From Parvibaculum sp040216885 (GTDB taxonomy: Bacteria; Pseudomonadota; Alphaproteobacteria; Parvibaculales; Parvibaculaceae), in contig JAVJOG010000008.1 of NCBI GenBank assembly GCA_040216885.1, positions 186,001 through 250,000 on the forward strand: a stretch of 64,000 nt of DNA. The letters run 5' to 3'. A program made the translations under genes and the position numbers. Below, one piece after another: positions 35,378-43,867 of the stretch (the first letter of the stretch is position 1; every line of letters starts with the position of its first letter). Below the pieces are notes generated by a model. It searched no databases and was not told where the DNA came from. It saw nothing but the letters and a program-made list of their open reading frames with translations.

Positions 35378-36763
35378 ATGAGCCTGTCCAACGCCGCCGT
35401 TCGCGATATCGAGACGGTGATCCATCCCTACACCAATCTCGACACGTTCCGCACCACCGGACCGATGATCATCGAGCGCGGCGAGGGCGTTTATGTCTTC
35501 GACTCGGAAGGGAACAAATATATCGAAGGGCTGGCCGGGCTCTGGTGCACTTCGCTCGGTTACAACGAGCAGGAGCTGATCGACGCCGCCACCGAACAGA
35601 TGAAGCAGATCCCCTTCACGCACACCTTCGGCGGCAAGAGCCATGAGCGCGCGGCGGAAGCGGCCGAACGGCTCAAGGCCATCGCGCCGCATGCGGCCTC
35701 GAAAGTGCTCTTCTGCGGCTCGGGCTCGGAAGCCAACGACCAGCAGGTGAAGCTCGTCTGGTACTACAACAATGCGCTGGGGCGCCCGAAGAAGAAGAAA
35801 TTCATTTCGCGTATCCGCGGCTATCACGGCGTCACGGTCGCGTCGGCCTCGCTGACCGGCCTGCCCGCCAATCACCGCGATTTCGACCTGCCGATGGCGG
35901 GTGTGCTGCACACCGACTGTCCGCATTACTACCGCTATGCCGAGCCCGGCGAAACGGAAGACGAGTTCACGACGCGGCTGGCCAAAAACCTCGAGGACAT
36001 GATCATCCGCGAGGACCCGGACACGGTTGCCGCCTTCATCGCCGAGCCGATCATGGGCGCCGGCGGCGTCGTCATTCCGCCCGCCGGCTATTTCGAGAAA
36101 ATCCAGGCGGTGCTGAAGAAATACGACATCTATTTCATCGCCGACGAGGTCATTTGCGGCTTCGGCCGCACCGGCAACATGTTCGGCTCGCAGACCTTCG
36201 GCATGAAGCCGGATTCGATCTCGGTCGCGAAAGCCCTGTCGTCGGCCTATTTCCCCATCGCCGCCGTCACGGTCGGCGAGGAGATGTATCAGGCGATGAT
36301 CGACGAGAGCAAAAAAATCGGCACCTTCGGCCACGGCTTCACCTATACGGCGCACCCCGTGGGCGCGGCGGTGGCGGCCAAGACGCTGGAGATTTACGAG
36401 AAGCGCAACATTGTCGGCCATGTGCGCGATGTCGCGCCGCGTTTCGCCGCGCATTTCGCGCGTCTCGCCGATCATCCGCTGGTCGGCCATGCGCGGTCCT
36501 CGGGTCTCATCGGGGCGCTCGAACTCGTCGCCGACAAGGCGTCGAAAAAGAGCTTCGATCCGAGCCTCGGCATCGGCGCCGCCGTCGTTGCCGCCGCGCA
36601 GAAGCACGGCCTCATCGTGCGGCCGCTGGCCGGCGACATCGTCGCCTTCTGTCCGCCGCTGATCGTGACCGCCGAACAGATCGACGCGATCTTCGCCGCC
36701 ATCGAAAAGGCGCTCGACGATGTGGAGGCGCGGGTCGGCAAGGAAGGCCTGCGCGCCGCCTGA
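35378..36763 (+). CDS. Class III (omega-type) aminotransferase
   Basis: PLP-dependent transaminase of 461 residues. CGSGSEANDQQVKLVWYYNN (in parts) binds PLP phosphate, IRGYHGVTVASASLTG stacks on the cofactor, FIADEVICGFGRTG carries the conserved Asp, and the PLP lysine is in SVAKALSSAYFP. The overall layout is that of omega-amino acid or amine:pyruvate transaminases. CGAGGAG is 7 bases before ATG 35378, and the longer frame upstream is rejected. Its stop overlaps the start of the next gene by one base (TGATG). Confidence 0.88.
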   Translation: MSLSNAAVRDIETVIHPYTNLDTFRTTGPMIIERGEGVYVFDSEGNKYIEGLAGLWCTSLGYNEQELIDAATEQMKQIPFTHTFGGKSHERAAEAAERLKAIAPHAASKVLFCGSGSEANDQQVKLVWYYNNALGRPKKKKFISRIRGYHGVTVASASLTGLPANHRDFDLPMAGVLHTDCPHYYRYAEPGETEDEFTTRLAKNLEDMIIREDPDTVAAFIAEPIMGAGGVVIPPAGYFEKIQAVLKKYDIYFIADEVICGFGRTGNMFGSQTFGMKPDSISVAKALSSAYFPIAAVTVGEEMYQAMIDESKKIGTFGHGFTYTAHPVGAAVAAKTLEIYEKRNIVGHVRDVAPRFAAHFARLADHPLVGHARSSGLIGALELVADKASKKSFDPSLGIGAAVVAAAQKHGLIVRPLAGDIVAFCPPLIVTAEQIDAIFAAIEKALDDVEARVGKEGLRAA

Positions 36764-37179
36764 TGCCCGAGCTTCGCTATCAACTGACCTTCGCGGGCAA
36801 GGTCGCGCCGGACGACGACATGGGCACGCAAATGACGATCGAGGCGACGGCGCCGATCCCGGCCGGCGTCGACGATGTGTTGCGCCAGAACGGCTCGTCG
36901 GCCTCCATGAGCGCGACGGTCGAGACGGACGAATATGGCGGCTTCACCGAGACGGGCGAAATCCGCTTCGGCGCCGGCACCATCCGCTATGTCTCGCGCG
37001 GCGAAGGCTTCATCGAGGAAACGGAGGAGGCCGACATCCAGCAGGGCTGCGTCATCCGCCGCATCGACGGCGGCAGCGGTATCTTCGAAGGCGCCACCGG
37101 CTACATCGCCTCGACATTCACGGTCGACGAAGATGCCAATTTCCGCGACAGCCAGAGCGCGGTGGTTTTCGCGGGGTGA
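36763..37179 (+). CDS. Uncharacterised small beta-rich protein coupled to the aminotransferase
   Basis: A 138-residue cytoplasmic protein (no signal peptide or membrane segment) with alternating strand-like segments: QMTIEATAPIPAG, SASMSATVETDEYGG, GTIRYVSRGEGFIEE, and a C-terminal GIFEGATGYIASTFTVDED. The last resembles the closing strands of small lipocalin- or dirigent-like beta-barrels. I do not recognise a named family. Its ATG shares one base with the aminotransferase stop, so the two are translationally coupled, which suggests a linked job. Confidence 0.7.
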   Translation: MPELRYQLTFAGKVAPDDDMGTQMTIEATAPIPAGVDDVLRQNGSSASMSATVETDEYGGFTETGEIRFGAGTIRYVSRGEGFIEETEEADIQQGCVIRRIDGGSGIFEGATGYIASTFTVDEDANFRDSQSAVVFAG

Positions 37180-37210
37180 TTGCGGGTACGGCCCTTCTTT
37201 CTTGCTTCAT

Positions 37211-37270
37211 CATTGCCGGGCTCGACCCGGCAATCCAGAAGCCGCCGAGAGGCAGCGTCTCTCTTCGAAA
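37211..37270 (+). repeat. Dispersed two-hairpin repeat, copy 1
   Basis: TTGCCGGG-CTCGA-CCCGGCAA forms the first hairpin, followed by TCCAGAAG and a second, weaker hairpin region ending CGTCTCTCTTCGA. The same order is found at 58012, 59229, 60941 and elsewhere. Confidence 0.8.
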
Positions 37271-37300
37271 TAACGCCTTGACGACGGAACCGCCGAAAAG

Positions 37301-37380
37301 ATTGTCGCGAAGCGAGACGGCGCTGACGCGCCTTCTGAATGCCCGGCCTCCCTAATTACAAAGGAGGGTCCGGGCAAGAC
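37301..37380 (-). repeat. Dispersed two-hairpin repeat, copy 2, inverted and diverged
   Basis: Read on the minus strand it gives GCCCGG..CCGGGC-like arms, TTCAGAAGGCGCGTCAGCGCCGTCTCGCTTCG (in parts). The first hairpin is disturbed by inserted bases; the second matches the copy at 58012 closely. It forms an inverted pair with copy 1, 30 bases away. Confidence 0.65.
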
Positions 37381-37410
37381 GAGCAAAGGGAAACGGGGAA
37401 GAACTCACCC

Positions 37411-38166
37411 TCAAACGTGCTGGCCGCCATTGATCTGGATTTCGGCGCCGTTGACGTAGCTCGACTGATCCGTGCACAGAAAATAGATCGTCTTCGCCAC
37501 TTCCTCGGGCGTCCCCAGACGCCGCATCGGGATTTCGGCGACGATCTTGTCGGTGCCGGGCGAGAGGATCGCCGTGTCGATTTCGCCGGGCGAGATCGCA
37601 TTGACGCGGATGCCGAGGCGGCCGAACTCGGCGGCCATTTCGCGCGTCAGCGCCGCCAGCGCCGCTTTCGATGTGCCATAAGCGGTGCCGGCAAAGGGAT
37701 GCACGCGCTCGCCGGCGATCGAGGTCACGTTGACGACCGAGCCCTGCGCCGCCTTCAGTTCCGCCACAAGGCCGCGCGCCAGCATGGCGGAGGCAAAAAA
37801 ATTGACCTGGAAGACCTGCGTCCAGACATCGAGCCCGGTCTCGAAAACGCCGAGCCGCGCCCCGCCCTCGCCCTTGGGCGAGATTGCGGCATTGTTGACC
37901 AGCGCATGGAGCCGGCTGCCCTGGTCCTTCAGGCGCACGCGCATTTCGGCGATGGCGTCTTCGGTGTTTTTCGGGTCGGCGAGGTCGACCTGGATGTGAT
38001 CCTCCGGGCCCGCCTCCCAGGGGCAGTCCTCGGGGAAGGGGTGGCGCGAACAGGTGATGACGCGCCAGCCCGCGCTTGAGAAGCGCTTCACCGTCGCGTG
38101 CCCGATGCCCCGGCTGGCGCCGGTCAGGATCAGCGTCCTGCGTTCCGAATTCTCGATCTGTGTCAT
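37411..38166 (-). CDS. Short-chain dehydrogenase/reductase
   Basis: NAD(P)-dependent oxidoreductase of 251 residues. The cofactor motif TGASRGIG is near the N-terminus, NNAA in HALVNNAAISPKG follows, and the catalytic Ser-Tyr-Lys are in NVTSIAGERVHPFAGTAYGTSKAALA (in parts). The C-terminal SSYVNGAEIQINGG is typical of the FabG-like classical group. ATG 38166 is used; ATG 38202 would overlap the upstream kinase gene by 26 bases. It is the last gene of a minus-strand run after the kinase fusion. The substrate is unknown. Confidence 0.86.
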   Translation of the reverse strand: MTQIENSERRTLILTGASRGIGHATVKRFSSAGWRVITCSRHPFPEDCPWEAGPEDHIQVDLADPKNTEDAIAEMRVRLKDQGSRLHALVNNAAISPKGEGGARLGVFETGLDVWTQVFQVNFFASAMLARGLVAELKAAQGSVVNVTSIAGERVHPFAGTAYGTSKAALAALTREMAAEFGRLGIRVNAISPGEIDTAILSPGTDKIVAEIPMRRLGTPEEVAKTIYFLCTDQSSYVNGAEIQINGGQHV

Positions 38167-38176
38167 GGGCGGCAAT

Positions 38177-39748
38177 CTAGGCCCTGCCGCCCGGTTTGTC
38201 ATGGCCGCAGGCTATCGCGGCCCGATCGAGGGTTTCGGCGGCGCTGCCCGAGGCGTCGACCTTTTGCCAGTCCATGACCCCGAGGTCATAGGCCAGTTGC
38301 CGGCGCAGCACCTCGACGCCCGCATCCGACGGGTCGCGGCCCTCGCGTTCGCGCGCCGCGACCCGCGCCTCGAGCACGTCCGGGGCGGCGTCGAGCCAGA
38401 GCCCGGTGAAGGAAACGCCGCGCCCGGCGGCGAGCCGCGCTGCCGCCTGCCGCTCTTCGGGGCGCGCAAACACCGCGTCCAGCAGTACACCCTGCCCCGC
38501 TTCAAGCGCGATGCGCGCCTGGCGCAGCATTTCCTCGTAGACCTGGGCGCCGGTGCCCGGCACGTAAGCCGCGTCCGGCAACCTTTCGAGCGGTTCGACG
38601 CCGAACATCCGCTTGCGGATGATGTCGGTGCGCAGATGCACCGCGCCGGCCGCACCGCCAAGCGACGGCGCCAGCGCCTTTGCCAGCGTCGACTTGCCGG
38701 TGCCCGAAAGTCCGCCCACCGCGACGAGGCGCGGCGGCGCGGGCTTCAACGCCGCGTTGGCAAAATCGAGATAGGCGCGCGCCTTGGCGCCATCCTCTTG
38801 CGCCGCCGCCACCTTGGCGCGGATGACGGCGCGGGTGCCGATGAAAAGCGGCAGCAGCGCCAGCCCCTCCAGCGCCGCCACGATTTCGGCCTCGGTCAGA
38901 TGGTCGAGCCAGGCGTTGAGCGCACGGTTGGCATGCGCCGCGAGGCGGCTGTCGACCCGGGCGCGAAAGGCGAGGTCCATCAGCAGGAACGCCAGATCGT
39001 AAAGCACGTCGATGCGCGCGAAACGGTCGTTGAATTCGATGCAGTCGAAAATGACCGGGCGTCCGTCGATTTCGGTGACGTTGCCGAGATGCAGGTCGCC
39101 GTGGCAGTGGCGCACCCAGCCGGCGTCGCGCCGCGCATCCATCAGCGCATGATGCTTTTCGATCAATTCGCGGCAGGCCTCGTCTACCTCAGCCACGTTG
39201 GCGGCCGCGAACACCGGGCCGATATGGGGGTTCATGTCGGCCCTGTTGCCCTCGACGATTTCACGAAAGCCCGCGCCGCCGCCGGCATCGCGCCGGACTT
39301 CCGCCGCGCGGTGAAAGCGCGCCACGTCGGCGGCGAGCCGCTCGACCAGCGCCAGCGGCAAGCGTCCCTCGTCGGCCATTGCCGCCAGCAGACCGTCGGC
39401 CTTGAAGCGCCGCATCTCGACCAGCCAGTCGACGATCTCACCCTCTTCGCCGCCAAGGCGGAGCTCGCCGCCCGCGCGGCGCAGTGCCACGACGCCAAGA
39501 TAGATTTCGGGCGCCGTGCGGCGGTTGAGCGCCACTTCGGTCTCGCAGGCGGCGCGGCGTTTCTCGGCATCGGAGAAATCCAGGAACGTGAAGCGCACCG
39601 GCCTTTTCAGCTTGAAGGCGCGCTCGCCGGCTAGGAACACATGCGAGATATGCGTTTCGACATGCTCGACCGGCGCGACCGGCGGCAATCCGTAGCTTTC
39701 GGGCCGCGAAAGGAAATCGATCGTCGCCTTGTCCGTTTCGCCGGTCAA
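38177..39748 (-). CDS. Phosphotransferase-like and P-loop kinase fusion protein
   Basis: Two-domain protein of about 523 residues. The N-terminal part (about 1-330) resembles aminoglycoside phosphotransferase-like kinases, with HCHGDLHLGNV and IFDCIEFNDRFARIDVLYD as catalytic and metal loops. The C-terminal part (about 340-510) is a P-loop kinase with GGLSGTGKSTLAKAL. Such fusions are widespread and uncharacterised. The open frame reaches a TTG at 39787; I prefer TTG 39748, which has GAGGCGG just upstream and starts 8 bases after the efflux gene's stop. The start is uncertain; the domains are clear. Confidence 0.8.
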   Translation of the reverse strand: MTGETDKATIDFLSRPESYGLPPVAPVEHVETHISHVFLAGERAFKLKRPVRFTFLDFSDAEKRRAACETEVALNRRTAPEIYLGVVALRRAGGELRLGGEEGEIVDWLVEMRRFKADGLLAAMADEGRLPLALVERLAADVARFHRAAEVRRDAGGGAGFREIVEGNRADMNPHIGPVFAAANVAEVDEACRELIEKHHALMDARRDAGWVRHCHGDLHLGNVTEIDGRPVIFDCIEFNDRFARIDVLYDLAFLLMDLAFRARVDSRLAAHANRALNAWLDHLTEAEIVAALEGLALLPLFIGTRAVIRAKVAAAQEDGAKARAYLDFANAALKPAPPRLVAVGGLSGTGKSTLAKALAPSLGGAAGAVHLRTDIIRKRMFGVEPLERLPDAAYVPGTGAQVYEEMLRQARIALEAGQGVLLDAVFARPEERQAAARLAAGRGVSFTGLWLDAAPDVLEARVAAREREGRDPSDAGVEVLRRQLAYDLGVMDWQKVDASGSAAETLDRAAIACGHDKPGGRA

Positions 39749-39755
39749 ACCCGCC

Positions 39756-40694
39756 TCAAATCCGCTCAAGGCGCGTCGGCGTTTCAACGCCGGCCGGGTC
39801 CTGATGCACGATCACCTCCGAGCCCGGAAATTCCGCCATGATCTCGCGTTCGACCGCATCGGCAACACGGTGTGCCTCCATCAGCGTCATCGTGCCATCC
39901 ATTTCGAGGTGGAACTGGATGAAGCTCTGCGTTCCCGAGGCGCGGGTCCTGAGATCGTGCAGGTTGACGACTTCAGGATGCGCCATGGCGATTTCCCTGA
40001 TGCGGTCACGCTCGGCGTCCGAAAGCTCGCGGTCCATCAGCTGATTGAGCGCGGCAATCACGATCTTCGCCGCGCTCCAGGCGATCAGCCCCGCGATCAC
40101 GATGCCGAACAGCGGGTCGGCGCGGTGCAGGCCGAAGACGCCAGACAGCAGCAGCGCCGCGATCACCGACAGGTTCATCAACAAGTCGCCGCGGTAGTGG
40201 ATCGAGTCCGCCTCGATGGCGAGCGAGTTGGTCTGCCGCACCACATGGCGCTGATAGGCGACAAGGCCGAGCGTCACGGCGATGGCGAAGACCGTCACCG
40301 CGATGCCGACCTCCGATTGCGCAACCGGCACGGGGTCGACGAGCCGCATGACAGCCGCGAAGACGATGTATCCGGCGGATGCGAAGATGAAAAACGACTG
40401 TCCGAGTCCCGCCAGCGCTTCGGCCTTGCCGTGTCCGAAACGGTGCTCGCGGTCGGCCGGTGTCAACGAATGGCGCACGGCGAACAAATTCAGAAGTGAG
40501 GCGGCGCCATCAAGCAACGAGTCGAAAAGCGTGCCGAGCATGGCGATCGAACCCGTCATCCAGAAGGCGACCGCCTTGACCGAGACCAGCAGGATGGCAA
40601 CCGCGACCGCGGCATAAGTCGCGCGGCGCATCAGCCGTCCGTTTTGGGCAGCAGAATCGGGGATAAGTTTTTTTTGCGCGGGTCCGGCCGTCAT
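39756..40694 (-). CDS. fieF: Cation diffusion facilitator (FieF-like) efflux protein
   Basis: Proton-driven divalent metal exporter of 312 residues with six membrane helices and a cytoplasmic C-terminal domain. The first metal site is in helix 2 (LFDSLLDGAASL; Asp pair), the second in helix 5 (IEADSIHYRGDLLMN). EHRFGHGKAEALA is the typical cytoplasmic loop. The Asp-Asp/His-Asp ligand set is that of FieF (Fe/Zn), rather than His-Asp ZitB types. Start choice is ATG 40694; ATG 40706 is as good. A strong triple Pho box lies 25 bases upstream, just after pdxH. The metal is not proven. Confidence 0.83.
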   Translation of the reverse strand: MTAGPAQKKLIPDSAAQNGRLMRRATYAAVAVAILLVSVKAVAFWMTGSIAMLGTLFDSLLDGAASLLNLFAVRHSLTPADREHRFGHGKAEALAGLGQSFFIFASAGYIVFAAVMRLVDPVPVAQSEVGIAVTVFAIAVTLGLVAYQRHVVRQTNSLAIEADSIHYRGDLLMNLSVIAALLLSGVFGLHRADPLFGIVIAGLIAWSAAKIVIAALNQLMDRELSDAERDRIREIAMAHPEVVNLHDLRTRASGTQSFIQFHLEMDGTMTLMEAHRVADAVEREIMAEFPGSEVIVHQDPAGVETPTRLERI

Positions 40695-40718
40695 CGCAAA
40701 ACCCATCGCCGGGGTTTT

Positions 40719-40748
40719 GTGACAGTTTTTTGACAGTTCAATGACAGT
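40719..40748 (-). promoter_or_regulatory. Triple Pho box upstream of the cation efflux gene
   Basis: On the minus strand ACTGTCA occurs three times at exact 11-base steps (plus-strand TGACAGT at 40720, 40731 and 40742). The second and third together match the PhoB box at 17 of 18 consensus positions, the first and second at 15. Direction points to the efflux gene. It begins immediately after the pdxH stop codon. I do not see a good -10 in the 25 bases before the start codon, so the transcript start is unclear. Confidence 0.72.
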
Positions 40749-40749
40749 C

Positions 40750-41373
40750 TCACGGAAAAAGCCTCTTCTGGCGCCAGTTATCCCCGCTTTCGCGCTCGAA
40801 AACCAGCCGGTCATGCAGCCGGAACGGGCGGTCACGCCAGAATTCGATCCGTACAGGGACGATCCGGAAACCCGACCAGTGCGGCGGCCTCGGTACTTTT
40901 CCGAAACCGAATTTCGCAGCGTATTTCGTCACTTCGCGCTCGAGCTCGAAGCGTGTTTCGAGCGGGCGCGATTGGCGCGACGCCCAGGCGCCGATCTGAC
41001 TGTCGCGGGCGCGCGTCGCGAAATAGGCATCCGCCTCCTCGTCGCTCACCGCGATCACCTGACCGCGCGCGCGCACCTGCCGTCGCAGGCTCTTCCAGTG
41101 AAAACAGATCGCGGCCTGCGAATTCTCGGCAAGCTCGCGGCCCTTGTCGCTTTCGAGATTTGTGTAGAAAACGAAGCCGCGCGCATCGACATCTTTCAAC
41201 AGCACCATACGCACATCGGGCAGACCCGCCTTGTCGGCGGTCGCCAGCGCAAAGGCATTTGCGTCCTCCGGCTCCTTCGCGCGCGCCAGCTCCATCCACT
41301 CGCGAAACAATGCTATCGGGTCTTCGGAAGTGAAAATTTCGGCGCCGTCCGCCGTCGTCGTGCTGTCGCTCAT
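40750..41373 (-). CDS. pdxH: Pyridoxamine 5'-phosphate oxidase
   Basis: FMN enzyme that oxidises pyridoxamine or pyridoxine phosphate to PLP, the last step of vitamin B6 synthesis and salvage; 207 residues. RMVLLKDVDARGFVFYTN and SQAAICFHWKSLRRQVRARG bind FMN and substrate; the C-terminus NWRQKRLFP matches the RLxP ending of the family. ATG 41373 is chosen by family length; ATG 41397 and one at 41427 are in frame. The several PLP enzymes in the window depend on its product. The Pho box for the next gene starts at its stop. Confidence 0.92.
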   Translation of the reverse strand: MSDSTTTADGAEIFTSEDPIALFREWMELARAKEPEDANAFALATADKAGLPDVRMVLLKDVDARGFVFYTNLESDKGRELAENSQAAICFHWKSLRRQVRARGQVIAVSDEEADAYFATRARDSQIGAWASRQSRPLETRFELEREVTKYAAKFGFGKVPRPPHWSGFRIVPVRIEFWRDRPFRLHDRLVFERESGDNWRQKRLFP

Positions 41374-41564
41374 CGGGATGTTCCATTTCGACGCCATCGC
41401 GGCGGAAAACCGGCATCCGGCCGCCATCGGCCCGCCGGATGCTCCATTCTTGCCACAATCGGTGTCTTATATACCTCTGTTCTAATATGGTTCCGGAAAT
41501 GAAATTTTCCGCCCCATGCCGAATGTATGGCGGTCTTTCGCCAAAAACCACAGGATGGAATGAG

Positions 41565-42050
41565 ATGAAACTCGTCAAGGGAATTGCCATCGGCGCCGTG
41601 GCGCTGGCGCTCGCGGCCTGCGATCAGCAAGGCGGCTTTGGCGGCGCCGGCACGAAACAGACAATAGGCACGGTCGGCGGCGCTGTTGCTGGCGGCCTTG
41701 CAGGCCAGGCGATCGGCGGCGGCACGGGCCGGCTCTGGGCGACGGGCGCCGGTGTGCTGCTCGGCGCGCTGATCGGCAGCGAGATCGGCAAATCGCTCGA
41801 CCGCGCCGACCGCGCTGCCATGGGCCAGACGACCTACAATGCTCTTGAAACCGGGCGCTCGGGCCAGGCGGTCCAGTGGCGCAATCCGGACTCCGGAAAC
41901 TACGGCACGGTGACGCCGCAATCCGCCTACCAGTCGGGCAACGTGACCTGCCGCGAGTACACGCAGACGATCAATGTCGGCGGTCGCAGCGAACAGGCCT
42001 ACGGCACCGCATGCCGTCAGCCCGACGGTTCGTGGCAAATCCAGAACTGA
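41565..42050 (+). CDS. 17-kDa surface antigen-like outer-membrane lipoprotein
   Basis: Lipoprotein of 161 residues: signal peptide with lipobox ALAAC (Cys about residue 20), then a glycine-zipper region (GTVGGAVAGGLAGQAIGG..LLGALIGSEIGKSLD), and a C-terminal domain with cysteines in TCREYTQTINVGGRSEQAYGTACRQ (in parts). The layout is that of the rickettsial 17-kDa antigen / RT0821 family, which helps outer-membrane integrity. GGAATGAG precedes ATG 41565. It is probably transcribed with the Sel1 gene 26 bases downstream. Confidence 0.85.
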   Translation: MKLVKGIAIGAVALALAACDQQGGFGGAGTKQTIGTVGGAVAGGLAGQAIGGGTGRLWATGAGVLLGALIGSEIGKSLDRADRAAMGQTTYNALETGRSGQAVQWRNPDSGNYGTVTPQSAYQSGNVTCREYTQTINVGGRSEQAYGTACRQPDGSWQIQN

Positions 42051-42076
42051 TTCTCCAGAAGGGCGGGACGAAGTCC

Positions 42077-42784
42077 ATGACAGAACTTCGGCCCGCCCTT
42101 TTTCTGGCTTCCGTCGCCTTGGCCGTGCCGTTCGCATGGCTGCCGATCGTTGCGGCGCAAGGGCCCGGTACGACAGTGCGTGACCGGCTCGAACAAAGCA
42201 CAAGCGTGACGCGTGCCGATGCCGACCGTTTCGACGACGGCGTCGCCGCCTACGACACAGGTAATTTCAAAAAAGCATTCGAGATATGGCTGCCGCTGGC
42301 GCAGCGTGACGATCTCGCCGCGATGCGCAATGTCGCGACGTTGCTGCGGCAGGGAAAGGGCGTCGCCCGGGATTCCGAGCGCGCCCTCTATTTCTACGAG
42401 CGATCCGGCCGCGCCGGCCTTGTCTCCTCGCAGGTCAATTCGGCCTTCATGTACCTCGATGGCGACGGCATCGCTCAGGATTACAGGAAAGCATCGTTCT
42501 GGTTTCATGCCGCCGCCGTCGCCGGCGTGCCGGTGGCACGCTACAATCTCGGCGTGATGTACGAGCGCGGGCTCGGCGTCGAGGAAGACCCGGCCCGCGC
42601 CCTTGCCTGGTACACGCTGGCGGCACGCAGCGGACATGCCGGCGCGCTCGATCGGCTGGCGGTTCTGGTGCCGCATCTGCCGGGCCCAACGCCGCCGACG
42701 GAGGCCGACGCCACGCTCGAAGCGCGGGCTCCCGCGCCGCCTCTGGCAGAGCTTGACCGGCTCGACGACGCGGCCAATCCTTAA
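42077..42784 (+). CDS. Exported Sel1-repeat protein
   Basis: A 235-residue protein with an N-terminal hydrophobic signal (FLASVALAVPFAWLPIVAAQ). Sel1/TPR-like repeats follow from about 50 to 195: DDLAAMRNVATLLRQGKGV, GLVSSQVNSAFMYLDGDGI, and VPVARYNLGVMYERGLGV. The end is proline/alanine-rich. Sel1 repeats mediate protein contacts in the periplasm or envelope. The ribosome-binding site is weak. It is probably in an operon with the lipoprotein gene before it and the DnaJ-class gene after it. Confidence 0.8.
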   Translation: MTELRPALFLASVALAVPFAWLPIVAAQGPGTTVRDRLEQSTSVTRADADRFDDGVAAYDTGNFKKAFEIWLPLAQRDDLAAMRNVATLLRQGKGVARDSERALYFYERSGRAGLVSSQVNSAFMYLDGDGIAQDYRKASFWFHAAAVAGVPVARYNLGVMYERGLGVEEDPARALAWYTLAARSGHAGALDRLAVLVPHLPGPTPPTEADATLEARAPAPPLAELDRLDDAANP

Positions 42785-42845
42785 CCAATTCGTATCGCGG
42801 CGGCGGCTATTCTTCGGGTTTCACCTGGGCGGAGAAACGGGCGCC

Positions 42846-43733
42846 GTGCGCGATCCTTACGAAATTCTGGGGCTTGCGCGGAACGCAGGCAATGCGGAGG
42901 TCAAGGCCGCCTATCGGCGTCTTGCCAAACGTCTGCACCCGGACGCCCAGAGCGAAGGCAATGCCGCGCGCCAGCAGGCCCGCTTCCAGGAAGTGACGGC
43001 CGCCTATAATCAGCTCAAGGATGAAGCCGCGCGGCGGCGCTTCGAGGCCGAACGGCGTGCCGCGGCAGGCATGGCGCGGGCTCCCGCTTTCGAGGAAACG
43101 ATACGGCGCGGCACGGCCGAGCCCGCTCCGTCGGAAGATATTTTCTCCGAACTTTTCGAGGGTATTCGCAGCGCCGGCAAGCGCGTCTTCCGCGCGCGCG
43201 GCGGCGACCGGAGCTACCGGTTGACCGTGAGTTTTCTCGAAGCGGCAACCGGCGCCCGCAGGAGAGTACGCCTTGATGGCGGCAGGACGCTCGACGTCAA
43301 TGTTCCAGCCGGCATCGACGACGGGCAGCAGATCAGGCTGCGCGGCCAGGGCGACGAAGGACATGGCGGCGCGGATGCCGGCGACGCGCTCGTCACCGTC
43401 GCCGTCGAGCCGCACCCCTTTTTCCGGCGCGCGGGACGCGACATTCACCTTGCCCTGCCGGTCAGCCTTCCGGAAGCGGTGCTGGGTGCGCGGGTAGACG
43501 CGCCCACCGTCTCGGGACCTGTCTCGCTGACGATCCCCGCGGGTTCGAATACCGGCACAAGGTTGCGTCTGAAGGGCCGCGGCATCGCCACCGAGGGCAC
43601 GGCGGCGGGGGATCAGTATGTGACGCTTGAGGTCGTCCTGCCCGACACCCCGGACGAGACGCTTCGCGACTTCGCGGCAACATGGACGGCAGGCGCTAAA
43701 CACAATCCACGCAAGGATTTTTCGGATTCCTGA
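42846..43733 (+). CDS. DnaJ-class (CbpA-type) co-chaperone
   Basis: J-domain protein of 295 residues. The J domain (about 1-68) has DPYEILGLARNAG and the HPD motif in RLHPDAQ. The C-terminal peptide-binding domain runs from about 118 to 280 (RLTVSFLEAATGARRRV, DVNVPAGIDDGQQIRLRGQG, IPAGSNTGTRLRLKGRG). There is no zinc-finger cysteine cluster, so it is a type II protein like CbpA. It starts with GTG at 42846 after GGAGAAA; the upstream in-frame extension overlaps the Sel1 gene. A terminator follows. Confidence 0.86.
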   Translation: MRDPYEILGLARNAGNAEVKAAYRRLAKRLHPDAQSEGNAARQQARFQEVTAAYNQLKDEAARRRFEAERRAAAGMARAPAFEETIRRGTAEPAPSEDIFSELFEGIRSAGKRVFRARGGDRSYRLTVSFLEAATGARRRVRLDGGRTLDVNVPAGIDDGQQIRLRGQGDEGHGGADAGDALVTVAVEPHPFFRRAGRDIHLALPVSLPEAVLGARVDAPTVSGPVSLTIPAGSNTGTRLRLKGRGIATEGTAAGDQYVTLEVVLPDTPDETLRDFAATWTAGAKHNPRKDFSDS

Positions 43734-43759
43734 GCCGACATGATTCGACATGAATCGTG

Positions 43760-43793
43760 ATCCGGCGACATGGCCGGATTCCGGGCTTTTTTG
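43760..43793 (+). terminator. Terminator between the DnaJ-class gene and fabI
   Basis: Stem ATCCGGC/GCCGGAT (43760-43766, 43773-43779) with a six-base loop, then seven bases and TTTTTT. The gap between stem and T-run is longer than usual, so efficiency is uncertain. Confidence 0.55.
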
Positions 43794-43867
43794 TTCGACC
43801 GCTATAGGGTTTTGTGTAGGATGCGCGACGATTTTCGGTCAGACAAAAAGCAAGAGACGGGGACCCG

